This document shows positions 33,424 to 41,535 of a stretch of 64,000 nucleotides of DNA, one piece after another (the first letter of the stretch is position 1; every line of letters begins with the position of its first letter). The stretch covers positions 4,030,001 through 4,094,000 of the forward strand of contig NZ_BAABIS010000001.1 of assembly GCF_039542905.1 (NCBI RefSeq), in the 5' to 3' direction. The notes beneath the pieces were generated by a model. The model was not told where the DNA came from. It saw only the letters and a list, made by a program, of their open reading frames with translations, and did no database searches. The position numbers and the translations under genes were made by a program. Origin of the DNA: Kitasatospora terrestris. GTDB lineage: Bacteria > Actinomycetota > Actinomycetes > Streptomycetales > Streptomycetaceae.

Positions 33424-33961
33424 GCTGCGGGTCCGCCATCAGCAGCACACGGTCCGCCGCAGGGTCGAAACCGAGCACCGGATTCCCGTAGTCGCCTTCG
33501 GCCGTCATGACCACCTGCTTGCCGAGCCGACGACCGACCGCGGCCAGGAACTCGCACAGGACGTCTACGCCTTCCTGGCCCTGCAGTTCGCGAAGGTCGA
33601 CATCGAAGTCGATCTCCTCGACAGACATCGGACGGAAGATCGCCAGCACGCCCGGGACCGGCCAGACCCGCAGATCGACCGTCTCCGCATCAACGGGCCG
33701 CGCCAGCACCTCCGCCGCAGAAGGCAGCGGACCCGCGACTCCGCCCTCCAGGTAATCCCACGTCCATCCGCTCGACCGGACCAGGTCAAACATTGCCTGC
33801 CAGTCCTCGACCGTGGTGCCCTCCACACACACGTCCGGCAGAGCACCCATCAGCTCAGGGTCGAAGAAGTTCCTGACGTTGTCCCACAGCAGATCCGGCA
33901 TGTCGCCATGCTGCCCGGCCAGCGCGCCCGGACGCAGCCCGATTTCCTTGACGAACCCCAT
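33416..33961 (-). CDS. Unknown 181-aa protein (possibly immunity-like), 3' end abutting IS110
   Basis: Starts at ATG 33961 after GGGGGTGCC: MGFVKEIGLRPGALAGQHGD, then DLLWDNVRNFFDPELM, a Trp-rich SSGWTWDYLEGG, and an acidic EEIDFDVDLRELQGQEGVD. It is soluble, acidic and without known motifs. Size and composition recall polymorphic-toxin immunity proteins, but that is only an impression. Its stop (33416-33418) lies within the last codons of the IS110 transposase on the other strand, so the final residues may be encoded by the IS and the native C-terminus lost. It lies between the IS and the tRNA-Ser fragment. Confidence 0.55.
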   Translation of the reverse strand: MGFVKEIGLRPGALAGQHGDMPDLLWDNVRNFFDPELMGALPDVCVEGTTVEDWQAMFDLVRSSGWTWDYLEGGVAGPLPSAAEVLARPVDAETVDLRVWPVPGVLAIFRPMSVEEIDFDVDLRELQGQEGVDVLCEFLAAVGRRLGKQVVMTAEGDYGNPVLGFDPAADRVLLMADPQLS

Positions 33962-34047
33962 AGAGGCACCCCCCGACAGCCCGCGATCGCACGCACGACC
34001 GAACGACGAAGGGCGGGCGCCGACTTGCGTCGACACCCGCCATTGCG

Positions 34048-34123
34048 CGGTGGATCATCCACCCTGGCGGAGGGTGTGGGATTTGAACCCACGGTGGCGC
34101 AAGGCCACGACAGTTTTCAAGAC
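34048..34123 (-). other. 3' fragment of tRNA-Ser(TGA): attachment-site remnant
   Basis: Positions 34068-34123 reproduce, on the minus strand, the 3' 56 bases of the intact tRNA-Ser(TGA) at 49174-49259 (from CTTGAAAACTG in the anticodon arm to the end of the acceptor) with a single mismatch. Similarity continues about 20 bases past the tRNA end (GGTGGATGA then CCACC). The 5' half is missing. This is the hallmark of the displaced att site left when an element integrates into the 3' end of a tRNA gene. It is in inverted orientation relative to the intact copy. Confidence 0.9.
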
Positions 34124-34489
34124 GAACACCACCTTCAGCCCAAATTTGTGTCCTGAACTGCGGGCATACTCCAGTAGGAGTCACGCAAATAGGAGGCTGG
34201 CCCACAGATGGCCCACAGTCCAGGTAGACATCCTCGGGTTAAGGACGGCCCATCTCCGGAGCAACGACCCGAAGCACTGTCACCACAGCATCAAGGCGCG
34301 CCGGACTGGCGTAGCCGCTAGCGGCCGATCCGGCCATCCTCCGCCACCGTGATCCGGTCGCACAGCACGGGCCGGCCGAGGACGGGGAACAACAGCATTC
34401 ATAGCCTGCCAGTTTGGGCGAAAGGCTCTATGGAGGGCGACGACTACGGATCACACGCACCGAACTCCAGCACTACGGACCGCCGACAC
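34124..34489. other. 366-base low-GC gene-free stretch
   Basis: Lies between the tRNA-Ser fragment and the HEPN gene. It contains a short direct repeat TGGCCCACAGA/TGGCCCACAGT (near 34199-34219), of a kind often seen near attachment sites, but no credible gene. A 91-codon frame at 34349 runs antisense into the HEPN gene and is not accepted. Confidence 0.6.
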
Positions 34490-34984
34490 TTATCTGGGAT
34501 CCAGTTTTTCAATAAACCAATCTGCGACGATATCAACATCCGAGCGCAGAGCTACGGCCTTTGCGGAGTTCATCCCCTCATTGAGACCGTGGGCGATCTT
34601 ATGCCTCCTGTCCACGAGGAGTGATATCTCGCGATACAGGCGCTGATCATCCTCCTCAAGCAGTACTTTGAACTCATCCGAGAGGGCCCCATCAAACCTC
34701 CCAAGGAGCTCCATCATATTGTCCGGGGATGGGTTTCGCGTGCGAGAGAGCCACGTTAGAGCAAATGTCCGGACAAGGCCAAATGACTTGTCCGCCACGA
34801 ACGCTCGCGCAGTTTCATAGGTCACCTGCTCCAGATATCCACAACTGCGAATAACCAGGAACCTGGTAAGCCAGATGTGCTCATCATCGCTCCTCCCCTT
34901 GGGCCTCTCCGCCACAGATGAAGTTAGAGAATCGAGTGATTCCTTCAGGCTCGGGATCGGCCATGGCGGCCACTGATTACGCAC
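34490..34984 (-). CDS. HEPN-domain protein (MAE_28990/MAE_18760-like), putative RNase
   Basis: A 164-residue all-alpha protein. The segment LLVDRRHKIAHGLNEGMN contains the HEPN catalytic motif R-x4-H (R H K I A H), and the preceding helices (LTRFLVIRSCGYLEQVTYETA, and NMMELLGRFDGALSDEFK) fit the MAE_28990/MAE_18760-like HEPN group. HEPN domains in defence and toxin-antitoxin modules are usually metal-independent RNases. GTG 34984 follows GGGGG. The DUF262 gene ends 16 bases upstream on the same strand, so the two form an operon. GC content and codon choice (GTT, AAT, GCA, ATA) differ sharply from the neighbours, indicating transfer. Confidence 0.82.
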   Translation of the reverse strand: MRNQWPPWPIPSLKESLDSLTSSVAERPKGRSDDEHIWLTRFLVIRSCGYLEQVTYETARAFVADKSFGLVRTFALTWLSRTRNPSPDNMMELLGRFDGALSDEFKVLLEEDDQRLYREISLLVDRRHKIAHGLNEGMNSAKAVALRSDVDIVADWFIEKLDPR

Positions 34985-35000
34985 TAATCCCCCTGGGAAA

Positions 35001-36161
35001 TCAGGCGCGCGAGAAAGCGCGAGTGGCCAGCTCCAGCCGAGTCCTCACACTTTCTTCAGTGCCGGTCGATCCAGAAATTACGGCCGCCATTGCATCGTCT
35101 TTCACGAGTCGATTTGCAGCTCGCGTAACGCTCGGCCGGGAGACGTTCTCCTTCACCTGGATTCGCCGCATTAGACCGACAAGCAATGCTTCCGCGAAGG
35201 CAACATTAACGCGGTTGCTCTGGAAGCGCAGGGCGTTCTTCCCCGGCCCACCGAGGAGGGCCTCAGACGCGTCCGTGAAGTTCTTGCGAATCTCATCGAC
35301 GGGCAGCCCCTGAAGCTTCCTATGGTTCCCCAAGAAGTCATTGAGGAACTTTTTCAATGGGCGATAGTATCCGTTCGCATTGGTATAGAGAGCAACAATT
35401 CGAAGAATTAGCTCCTGATCCCTGAGCCGCGGGGATCGCGGTCCATACAGCTGCCGCCAAGCCGGAGTCTTGTTCAGCTCTTCAAGGAAGTCGACAAAAA
35501 CTCCCGGATAAAGGGCGATTCGGATCTCGTGCGGCGTAAGCTGAGTTCCGCCGGAATTGAGCCGTTCAAATACCTGATAAATCGACTCTAGCGATTCATT
35601 CGAGCCGTCCGTCTTGACAATTGTCGCCTGAATGAACGTATTGTCGAGCTGGCGCCTCAACTCGGGAGGGAGCGTATTATAGGTCAGCCCCTTAAAGGAA
35701 TCGGCAACGTTATCAAGGGCAAACTCTCGCCCCTGGTGGACTCCGGCATAGAATGCAGCCATCGACCGCAGGCGCTGCTGGCCATCTAGCACCAGGTAAC
35801 GCTTATCCGCCTGCTGGACTAGCATGATCCCGGGGATTGGATACCCCAACAGAAGAGACTCGATGAAACGGTCCATTTGCGGGCGGCGCCATACGAACCC
35901 GCGCTGGAATCCGGCGGTTTCAAGAGACGGGTCTCCGTGACCGAATGTCGGAATTACAATGTCTTGCCTATTGAGGCGGCGAACAATTCCCTCTACGTCG
36001 AAATCAGTACCGGTATAGGAAACGGGCTCCGCTTGCGGCTCCGCGGAATTGAGCTCATCGAGCTCTTCTGCCGTAAGCTCTACACCCTCAGCCTGCTCGT
36101 TCGAGTCAGTTTCTTGCACCACTGCCGCCCCTTTTACGCCTGCACAATCTTCCACGACCAT
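35001..36161 (-). CDS. DUF262 (GmrS/ParB-like fold) protein without HNH domain
   Basis: A 386-residue protein. After an acidic leader (about 1-50) comes a DUF262 domain: DIVIPTFGHGDPSLETAGFQ, FVWRRPQMDRFIESLLLGYP and the nucleotide-hydrolysis motif LVLDGQQRLRSMAAFYAG at about 122-139. A helical C-terminal part follows (QVFERLNSGGTQLTPHEIR, then RIVALYTNANGYYRPLKK). In GmrSD/BrxU type IV restriction enzymes a DUF262 domain with DGQQR is joined to a DUF1524 HNH nuclease; no HNH motif is visible here. Instead the downstream gene supplies a HEPN domain. Low GC and atypical codons mark it as acquired. A two-gene anti-phage or toxin-type module is inferred. Confidence 0.85.
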   Translation of the reverse strand: MVVEDCAGVKGAAVVQETDSNEQAEGVELTAEELDELNSAEPQAEPVSYTGTDFDVEGIVRRLNRQDIVIPTFGHGDPSLETAGFQRGFVWRRPQMDRFIESLLLGYPIPGIMLVQQADKRYLVLDGQQRLRSMAAFYAGVHQGREFALDNVADSFKGLTYNTLPPELRRQLDNTFIQATIVKTDGSNESLESIYQVFERLNSGGTQLTPHEIRIALYPGVFVDFLEELNKTPAWRQLYGPRSPRLRDQELILRIVALYTNANGYYRPLKKFLNDFLGNHRKLQGLPVDEIRKNFTDASEALLGGPGKNALRFQSNRVNVAFAEALLVGLMRRIQVKENVSRPSVTRAANRLVKDDAMAAVISGSTGTEESVRTRLELATRAFSRA

Positions 36162-36207
36162 TCACCGACGACACTATGGTGTCAGGCAGGTGGGGTGCGA
36201 GGCTAGT

Positions 36208-37272
36208 TGTGCATCTGCCGGAGCTTGGTTACACCTGGCTCTCGGTCTTCTGCTTGAGGCGCTCGTAAGGGGTCTGGCCGCCGAGCGCGCCGTGTGGGCG
36301 GTGGAAGTTGTAGTAGTCCTCCCATTCTCGGAGTTTGTCGTTGAGGACGCCGGTGTCGTCGGTGACGACACCGGCGAGCATGCGGTAGAACTCCTCGGCG
36401 TCGATGCGGTGGGAGCGTTCGACCTTGCCGTTGAGGTGCGGCGATGCCGGCTTGATGTAGGTGTGGGCGATGCCTCTGTCGAGGACGTGCCAGTGGAACG
36501 CGGACTGGAACTCCGCGCCGTTGTCGGTCTGGATCACCTCGACGCGGAACGGAAGTCGTTCCAGGACGTAGTCCAGGAACTGGACGGCGGTCTTCTGGTC
36601 ACACCGTGGGTAGATCCGCAGCACGCGCAGCCGGGTGCAGTCGTCGATTGCGGTGAACTGGTAGTACTTGGCCCGGCGGCGGGTCTTGGGGGCCGTGCCG
36701 GTGACCGGAACCGGGGTCTGGGGCTGGGTTGGGAGCCCGATCGGTTCGATGAACTTCACGTCGATCTGGACACGGTTGCCGGGCAGCTGCTTCTCGTAGC
36801 GGGTGTGGCGCTTGTCGTGGCGCTGGTAGCGCTGGGACGAGGGCAGGCGGTTCAGGCCCAGCCGTTTGAGGATGCGGTAGACAGCTGAGCAGGCGATGTC
36901 GATGTCGTGGTACCGCTTGAGGTACATCTGGATCTTCATCGGGCCGAAGTGGTAGTTCTGCCGCAGGTAGACGATCTTGTTCACGATGTCGGCGTCGGTG
37001 GCGTGCGGGCAGTGGTGCGGCGCGCTGGAGCGGTCGCGCAGGCCCTCGATGCCTTCCTCCTGGTAGCGCCGCTGCCACTTGTAGAAGCAGTTGCGGCTGA
37101 TCCCGTAGTACCGGCAGGTCAGCGAGACGTTCCCGGTGACTTCCTCGGCGTGTCGCAGGACCGCCAGGCGTCGCTGGGCCTGGCGGTCCTGCTGCTGTTG
37201 CAGCGAAGGGGGCATAACAGGACTCCGTCGTAGTCGGAGATCCATGTGTCACCAATGTCCGGCAGTTTTATA
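36208..37272 (-). mobile_element. IS481-type insertion sequence
   Basis: About 1,065 bp. Inverted ends 36215-36234 and 37246-37265 match at 17 of 20 positions (CTGCCGGA..TTGGT.ACAC). A 6-bp direct repeat GCTAGT stands just outside both ends (36202-36207 and 37273-37278), a likely target duplication. The right copy of that repeat contains the stop codon of the PP2C-like gene. The single transposase gene is intact. Confidence 0.8.
36229..37245 (-). CDS. IS481-family transposase
   Basis: A 338-residue DDE transposase. An N-terminal helix-turn-helix (VSLTCRYYGISRNCFYKWQR, then EEGIEGLRDRS) precedes an rve-type integrase core with the triad Asp in VQIDVKFIEPIG, Asp in VIQTDNGAEFQSAF and Glu in NGKVERSHRIDAEEF. 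It ends in the family-typical YYNFHRPHGALGGQTPYERL. All catalytic residues are present, so the element could be active. ATG 37245 is used; an in-frame ATG at 37215 is an alternative start. Confidence 0.9.
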   Translation of the reverse strand: MDLRLRRSPVMPPSLQQQQDRQAQRRLAVLRHAEEVTGNVSLTCRYYGISRNCFYKWQRRYQEEGIEGLRDRSSAPHHCPHATDADIVNKIVYLRQNYHFGPMKIQMYLKRYHDIDIACSAVYRILKRLGLNRLPSSQRYQRHDKRHTRYEKQLPGNRVQIDVKFIEPIGLPTQPQTPVPVTGTAPKTRRRAKYYQFTAIDDCTRLRVLRIYPRCDQKTAVQFLDYVLERLPFRVEVIQTDNGAEFQSAFHWHVLDRGIAHTYIKPASPHLNGKVERSHRIDAEEFYRMLAGVVTDDTGVLNDKLREWEDYYNFHRPHGALGGQTPYERLKQKTESQV

Positions 37273-37273
37273 G

Positions 37274-38626
37274 CTAGTCGAAGCGCACGGCGAGCACCAC
37301 CAGGTCGTCCTCGGCCGGCCCGTCGCCGGCCACGGCCGGCGCCAGCAGGTGCTCGCACAGCCGGTCCGGGTCCAGCCGGACGTCGCGCGGCGCGTCCGAG
37401 GCGGCCCGCCGCAGCGCGGCCTGCCCGCCGTGCAGGGTCGATCCGCAGCGCCGGGCGAGGCTCTCGGTGTACAGCACCAGGACGTCGCCGGGTTCGGCGG
37501 TCAGCTCCACCCCGGGCGCCTCCCAGCAGCTCAGCATGCCGAGCGGCGCGGACAGCGAGGTCTCCACGAAGTTGGCGCCGAAGCGGGTGAGCAGCACCGG
37601 CGGGCAGTGGCCGGCGCCGGCCAGCGAGATCTGCCGGTCGTCCGGGTTGACGCAGGCGTACACCGCGGTCGCCGACCGGGTCGGCTCGGTGGTCTTCAGC
37701 AGCAGTTCCAGGTCGCCGAGGACGGACACCGGGTCCTCGCCCTCCAGCACCGCGTACGCGCGCAGGGCGGCCCGCACCCGGCCCATCGCGGCGGCCGCGC
37801 CGGGCGCGGAACCGGGGCCCGCGCCCGGGCCGTCGCCCAGCACGCTGCCGACGGTGAGCCCGAGCGTGCCGTCCGGCAGGGCGATCGCGTCGTACCAGGC
37901 GCTGCCCGCCGAGCGCTCCAGCGCGCCGGGCCGGCAGCGGGCCGCGACCTTCACCCCGGGCGCGGTCGGCAGGTGGTCGGGCAGCAGGCCGCGGCGCAGC
38001 GCCTCGGTGGCCCGGACCGCCTGCTCGGCCTCCAGCTGCCGGGCCAGCAGCTGCGCGGCGAACTCGCAGTAGCGCTGGGCCAGGTGCTCGCGCCGCTCGT
38101 CCGGGCGGCCGGGCTCGTCGTAGAACCAGGCCGCGGCGCCCAGCGGCCCGTCCGCCTCGGTGGCCAGCGGCAGCGCGTAGCAGGCGCCGAGGCCCAGCTG
38201 GGCGGCGACCTCGCGGAACCGCGGGCCGACCGTCGGATCGGTGGCCAGGTCGTCGATCAGCAGCCGGCCGCCCCGGACGGGGTGGCTGAGCAGTTCGGCG
38301 AACGGGCCGTGCTCGGCGGGGACGGTCTCCAGCGCGCCGAGCATCGAGCGGTCCAGGCCGAGGCCGACCGGGCGGCCCAGGGTGCGGGCCGGGCCCGGCC
38401 GGACGGTGACGATCAGGCCGCGGCGGGCGCCGAGCAGCGCGGCGCCGGAGTCCAGCACGGTGTCCAGGGTGGCGGCCAGGCCGCGCGCCCGGGCCAGCAG
38501 CTCGGTGTGCTCCTGCAGGCTGGTGAAATCGGACAGCCATCCGGCCAAACGGTCCTGCAGGTCGGCCGAGGGCTCACCGAAGTCGGGCAGCGTCGCCACC
38601 GGCAGCAGCGGTTGGACGTCGGTCAT
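37274..38626 (-). CDS. GAF plus PP2C/SpoIIE-like protein with eroded active site
   Basis: A 450-residue cytoplasmic protein. A GAF-like sensor (about 35-200, with LIVTVRPGPARTL and GACYALPLATEADGP) is followed by a PP2C/SpoIIE phosphatase fold. In active members the metal ligands sit in GGDWYD and GDVxGHG; here the matching segments read AGSAWYDAI and GSVLGDGPG, so both key Asp residues are replaced. The later GHCPPVLL, LSAPLGM and the C-terminal DDLVVLAVR are retained. It is therefore probably a non-catalytic or altered regulator of an anti-sigma pathway, and an anti-sigma-type ATPase gene lies nearby at 40.9 kb. ATG 38626 follows GGGGAG. The stop codon lies in the IS481 target repeat. Confidence 0.82.
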   Translation of the reverse strand: MTDVQPLLPVATLPDFGEPSADLQDRLAGWLSDFTSLQEHTELLARARGLAATLDTVLDSGAALLGARRGLIVTVRPGPARTLGRPVGLGLDRSMLGALETVPAEHGPFAELLSHPVRGGRLLIDDLATDPTVGPRFREVAAQLGLGACYALPLATEADGPLGAAAWFYDEPGRPDERREHLAQRYCEFAAQLLARQLEAEQAVRATEALRRGLLPDHLPTAPGVKVAARCRPGALERSAGSAWYDAIALPDGTLGLTVGSVLGDGPGAGPGSAPGAAAAMGRVRAALRAYAVLEGEDPVSVLGDLELLLKTTEPTRSATAVYACVNPDDRQISLAGAGHCPPVLLTRFGANFVETSLSAPLGMLSCWEAPGVELTAEPGDVLVLYTESLARRCGSTLHGGQAALRRAASDAPRDVRLDPDRLCEHLLAPAVAGDGPAEDDLVVLAVRFD

Positions 38627-38989
38627 GTGCAACTCCCCACAATCCGGAACATGTCACGCAGGACCCCCGAGACCGACCGATACGGTTCTTGACTCACTTC
38701 TCGGCACGAATCCACCACTTGTACACAGCCCGATCGGGGCATGTCCATACCGCTGCCGGGACCGGAGTGTGACGGATGATCAAGTCGCGTTCGGGATCGT
38801 ATGCTTCGGCCGCCACTCACCCACCCGAGCGGGCGCCACCTCACTCGTACGGTGGAACCGGGGGCCTCCGGGCGGCGTCCATCTGGACGTATGGGGGATT
38901 CTCGTTCCAGGGCCCGGTCTCCTCGCGGTGCCTCCCCCACACAACTCAGCCCGGTCACCCACCCCGGTCGCGGAAGGGAACGAGCCGCC

Positions 38990-39658
38990 ATGCGCCGTAC
39001 GCGCCCTGGTCAGATGTCCGAGCCGACCGCCCGGCTGTGGTGGCCGCCCCTGCGGCGGGCCCGGACGGTCGCCCTCGCCGCCGCGCTGGACGCGGCGGTC
39101 GGCCGGGGCTGGCCGGTGGTGCCCGGCGCCCGCGCGCTCCGCGGCGACGACGGCCCCTGCTCGTGCGGCGCGCCCGTCTGCCCGGCCCCGGGGGAGCACC
39201 CGCTGGATCCGCCGCTGGAGGCCGCCACCACCGACCCGCGGATGGTCCGCTGGTGGTGGGAGCGGCGGGCGCCCGGCGCGCCGGTGCTGGTGGCCACCGG
39301 GCGGGCGGTCTGCGCGGTCAGCCTGCCCCGCGCGGCCGGGCCGTGGCTGCTGCGCCACCTCGCCGAGACCGGGGTGATGGCCGGCCCGGTGCTCGCCACC
39401 GCCGACCACTTCGTACTGCTGACCGCGCCGTACACGCTGGACGAGTTGGGGTCGCTGCTGGCCGAGCGGCCGTGGGTGCCGGGGTCGCTGCGCTACCACG
39501 GTCCGGGCGGCTACCTGGCGCTGCCGCCGTCGCGGACCGGCGCGGGCGGGGTGCACTGGGTGCGCCGGCCACTGCAGGGGGAGCCCTGGCTGCCCCAAGT
39601 CGGCACGCTGCTCGGAGGCTTGATCACCGCCAGTGCGGTCACCCTGCCGCACCGGTAA
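38990..39658 (+). CDS. Prim-Pol-like protein (bifunctional DNA primase/polymerase N-terminal type)
   Basis: A 222-residue protein resembling the primase-polymerase N-terminal domain of streptomycetes: ALDAAVGRGWPVVPGARALRG, a Cys/Pro cluster CSCGAPVCPAPGEHPLDPPL, then TTDPRMVRWWWERRAPGAPV. In catalytic relatives a VVDLD motif follows the ATG-type glycine turn; here the segment reads VATGRAVCAVSLP, so the acidic residues are missing and polymerase activity is doubtful. The C-terminal half (YLALPPSRTGAGGVHWVRRP) is as in relatives. GGAAGGGAA precedes ATG 38990, though at long spacing. It ends at a terminator at 39666. Role unknown. Confidence 0.78.
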   Translation: MRRTRPGQMSEPTARLWWPPLRRARTVALAAALDAAVGRGWPVVPGARALRGDDGPCSCGAPVCPAPGEHPLDPPLEAATTDPRMVRWWWERRAPGAPVLVATGRAVCAVSLPRAAGPWLLRHLAETGVMAGPVLATADHFVLLTAPYTLDELGSLLAERPWVPGSLRYHGPGGYLALPPSRTGAGGVHWVRRPLQGEPWLPQVGTLLGGLITASAVTLPHR

Positions 39659-39665
39659 AAAAAGA

Positions 39666-39703
39666 TCCGACCGCTGGCGACGGGGGATGCACCAGCGGTC
39701 GGA
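39666..39703 (+). terminator. Terminator after the Prim-Pol-like gene
   Basis: A 12-bp perfect stem (39666-39677 with 39692-39703), 14-base loop, flanked by A-rich sequence on the left. Confidence 0.75.
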
Positions 39704-39830
39704 CTATTGAAACAGTAACAAAGATCCGCCTCCGCGCCAATTTGTCCACGCCGACGGGGTCTTGGAATTTTCCGCAGGCCGGATAAATGTGACGCAGGTC
39801 ACTCGAAGGCGCCTCGATTCCGGAACGGAA

Positions 39831-40808
39831 TCAGTTCAGCGTGACCTGACGGCTCACCAGGTTGGCGCGCGCCCGACGCTCCTCCGCGGTCAGCGGGGCC
39901 GGCGCGGCCAGCACCTCGGCGAGGCGCTGCGCGAACTCGGCGGCCGGCTTCTCGCAGTCGTCCGCGGTCATCTCCAGCGGCAGGTCCCAGACCGGCACCG
40001 TCAGGCCGTGCGCGCGGAACGAGCCGACCAGCTTGGTGCCCTCGCCCAGCGAGGAGGTGCCCGCGGCGGACAGGCGCGCCAGCGCGTCCAGCAGTTCCTC
40101 CTCCGGCACGGTCATCACCCAGCGCAGGTGGTTCTTGTCCGGGGTGCCGCACCAGTACGCGGAGTCCACGCTGGTGACCTTCTCGGTGGGGATCGCCGAG
40201 GCGTTGGCGCGCTCCAGCGAGGCCGCGACCTCACCGGTCGCCGACTCGGCGTCCTCCAGCCAGAACTCGAAACCGGTGTGCACCGCGGGGGTGAACTCGG
40301 CCGAGGTGTCCAGCAGTTCCTGCAGGCGGCGGCCGCCCGCACCGGTCCGGCGGGCCGGCACCGGGCTGCCCGGCTCGGTCGCCAGGGCCGCCTCCAGCGC
40401 CTCCGCCAGGTCACGGCTCAGGTCGCCCGACGAGGACTGGGTCTGCAGGCCCAGCATGATCGAACCGTCCGGGCGGCGCAGCGCCGGCCAGGCCAGCGGC
40501 AGCACGGTCGCCAGCGTCACCGACGGCACCTCGCCCACCGCGGACTCCGCCACCCCGGCGGCCAGCGTCAGCGGCACGGTCGCGGCCGGCACCAGCTCGC
40601 GCAGCGCCACCCAGTCCGCCTCGCCCGGCAGGCCCTCGAACGGGCGGTGCACCAACTCCTGCACCGCGTGGGCGGCCTGGCGGCCGTGGCAGGCCTTGTA
40701 CCGGCGGCCGGAACCGCACGGGCACGCCTCACGGGCACCGACGACGGGGATGTCACCCTCGACGGCGGTGGACTGACCGGTCTGCTTCTTGGCGGCCTTC
40801 TTGGCCAT
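39831..40808 (-). CDS. DUF5926 protein with SEC-C zinc motif
   Basis: A 325-residue soluble protein. A Lys-rich start (MAKKAAKKQTGQ) leads into a SEC-C zinc-binding motif, EACPCGSGRRYKACHG (CxC...CH), known from SecA tails and many nucleic-acid-associated proteins. The remainder (about 60-325) is the actinobacterial DUF5926 domain with HRPFEGLPGEADWVALRELV and VDSAYWCGTPDKNHLRWVM. The activity is unknown. The open frame continues upstream past the ATG, but 40808 gives the conserved start. It is divided from the ATPase gene by 62 bases on the same strand. Confidence 0.88.
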   Translation of the reverse strand: MAKKAAKKQTGQSTAVEGDIPVVGAREACPCGSGRRYKACHGRQAAHAVQELVHRPFEGLPGEADWVALRELVPAATVPLTLAAGVAESAVGEVPSVTLATVLPLAWPALRRPDGSIMLGLQTQSSSGDLSRDLAEALEAALATEPGSPVPARRTGAGGRRLQELLDTSAEFTPAVHTGFEFWLEDAESATGEVAASLERANASAIPTEKVTSVDSAYWCGTPDKNHLRWVMTVPEEELLDALARLSAAGTSSLGEGTKLVGSFRAHGLTVPVWDLPLEMTADDCEKPAAEFAQRLAEVLAAPAPLTAEERRARANLVSRQVTLN

Positions 40809-40870
40809 GGTGCGGCTCTCCCGGGGACGGCGACGTTGCTCCCCGCAGCCTAGACCTTCACGCGCCCCGC

Positions 40871-41365
40871 TCAGCGGCCGTGCCGCTCCGCAGCCGCTCC
40901 GACCTGCTCGAACGCCGGCAGCTCCGCCCACACCGTCACCTGACCGGGTGCGTGCCGCACCCCCCAGTCGCTGGCCAGCTCGCCCACGATGTTCAGCCCC
41001 CGGCCGCCGTGCGCGCTCACCGACGGACTGCCCGGCCGAGGTCTGGTGCTCGCGCCGCCGTCGGTCACCTCCAGGGTGAGCAGCCCGTCCCGCCGCATTC
41101 CCCACCGCACCAGCACCGTTCCGTCCTGATCGGCCGACGCCTCGTCGACGTCCAACGGACGTGCGTGCCGACAGGAATTGCTGAGCAGTTCGGAGAGAAT
41201 CAGCACCGCATCGTCGATCACCGCGTCAGGTATCGCGCGGTCACCGAGATCGGTACGCAGCCTGCGCCGGGCCACGCCGACGCTGGACGGACCGTGTGGA
41301 ACCGCCATCGCCGATGAGGTCGTCCCGGCTGCAACTGGCACAGTACGCGCCACCATCAACGCCAC
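40871..41365 (-). CDS. Anti-sigma-type ATP-binding protein (HATPase_c, RsbW-like)
   Basis: A 164-residue GHKL ATPase domain of the serine-kinase anti-sigma type. The N box is in LILSELLSNSCRHARPLDVD, G1 in LEVTDGGAST and G2 in AHGGRGLNIVGELA. Such proteins bind a sigma factor and phosphorylate an anti-anti-sigma factor. The number encoded in streptomycetes is large and partners are usually elsewhere. GTG 41365 is chosen because GGAGG lies seven bases upstream. It is near a PP2C-like gene and in the same window as two SigB-type sigma factors, but a direct link is not shown. Confidence 0.88.
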   Translation of the reverse strand: MALMVARTVPVAAGTTSSAMAVPHGPSSVGVARRRLRTDLGDRAIPDAVIDDAVLILSELLSNSCRHARPLDVDEASADQDGTVLVRWGMRRDGLLTLEVTDGGASTRPRPGSPSVSAHGGRGLNIVGELASDWGVRHAPGQVTVWAELPAFEQVGAAAERHGR

Positions 41366-41535
41366 CCCCGGACCTCCTTCAGCTCCTGCCGAGGGATGGA
41401 TGCCCCTTGGTAATGCGTCGGAAACGGGCGTTCGGCGATCGTCGACGGCCATTTCGGGGCACCGCCACACACGGTGTGCAAAAGGTGATGCGCAGCTCAC
41501 GTTCCGTCGTGAAAACGGCTGGAAATTAACCGTTT

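Noticed and set aside
32219..34156. A 645-codon continuous frame starting as IS110 transposase and continuing to 34156.
   Set aside because: After the A6 tract it runs in the wrong frame and antisense to the 33416-33961 gene; the fusion is an artefact of the frameshift.
34349..34624. 91-codon plus-strand frame near the tRNA fragment.
   Set aside because: Runs antisense into the HEPN gene, has no ribosome binding site, and lies in a low-GC stretch where chance frames differ in look but not in support.
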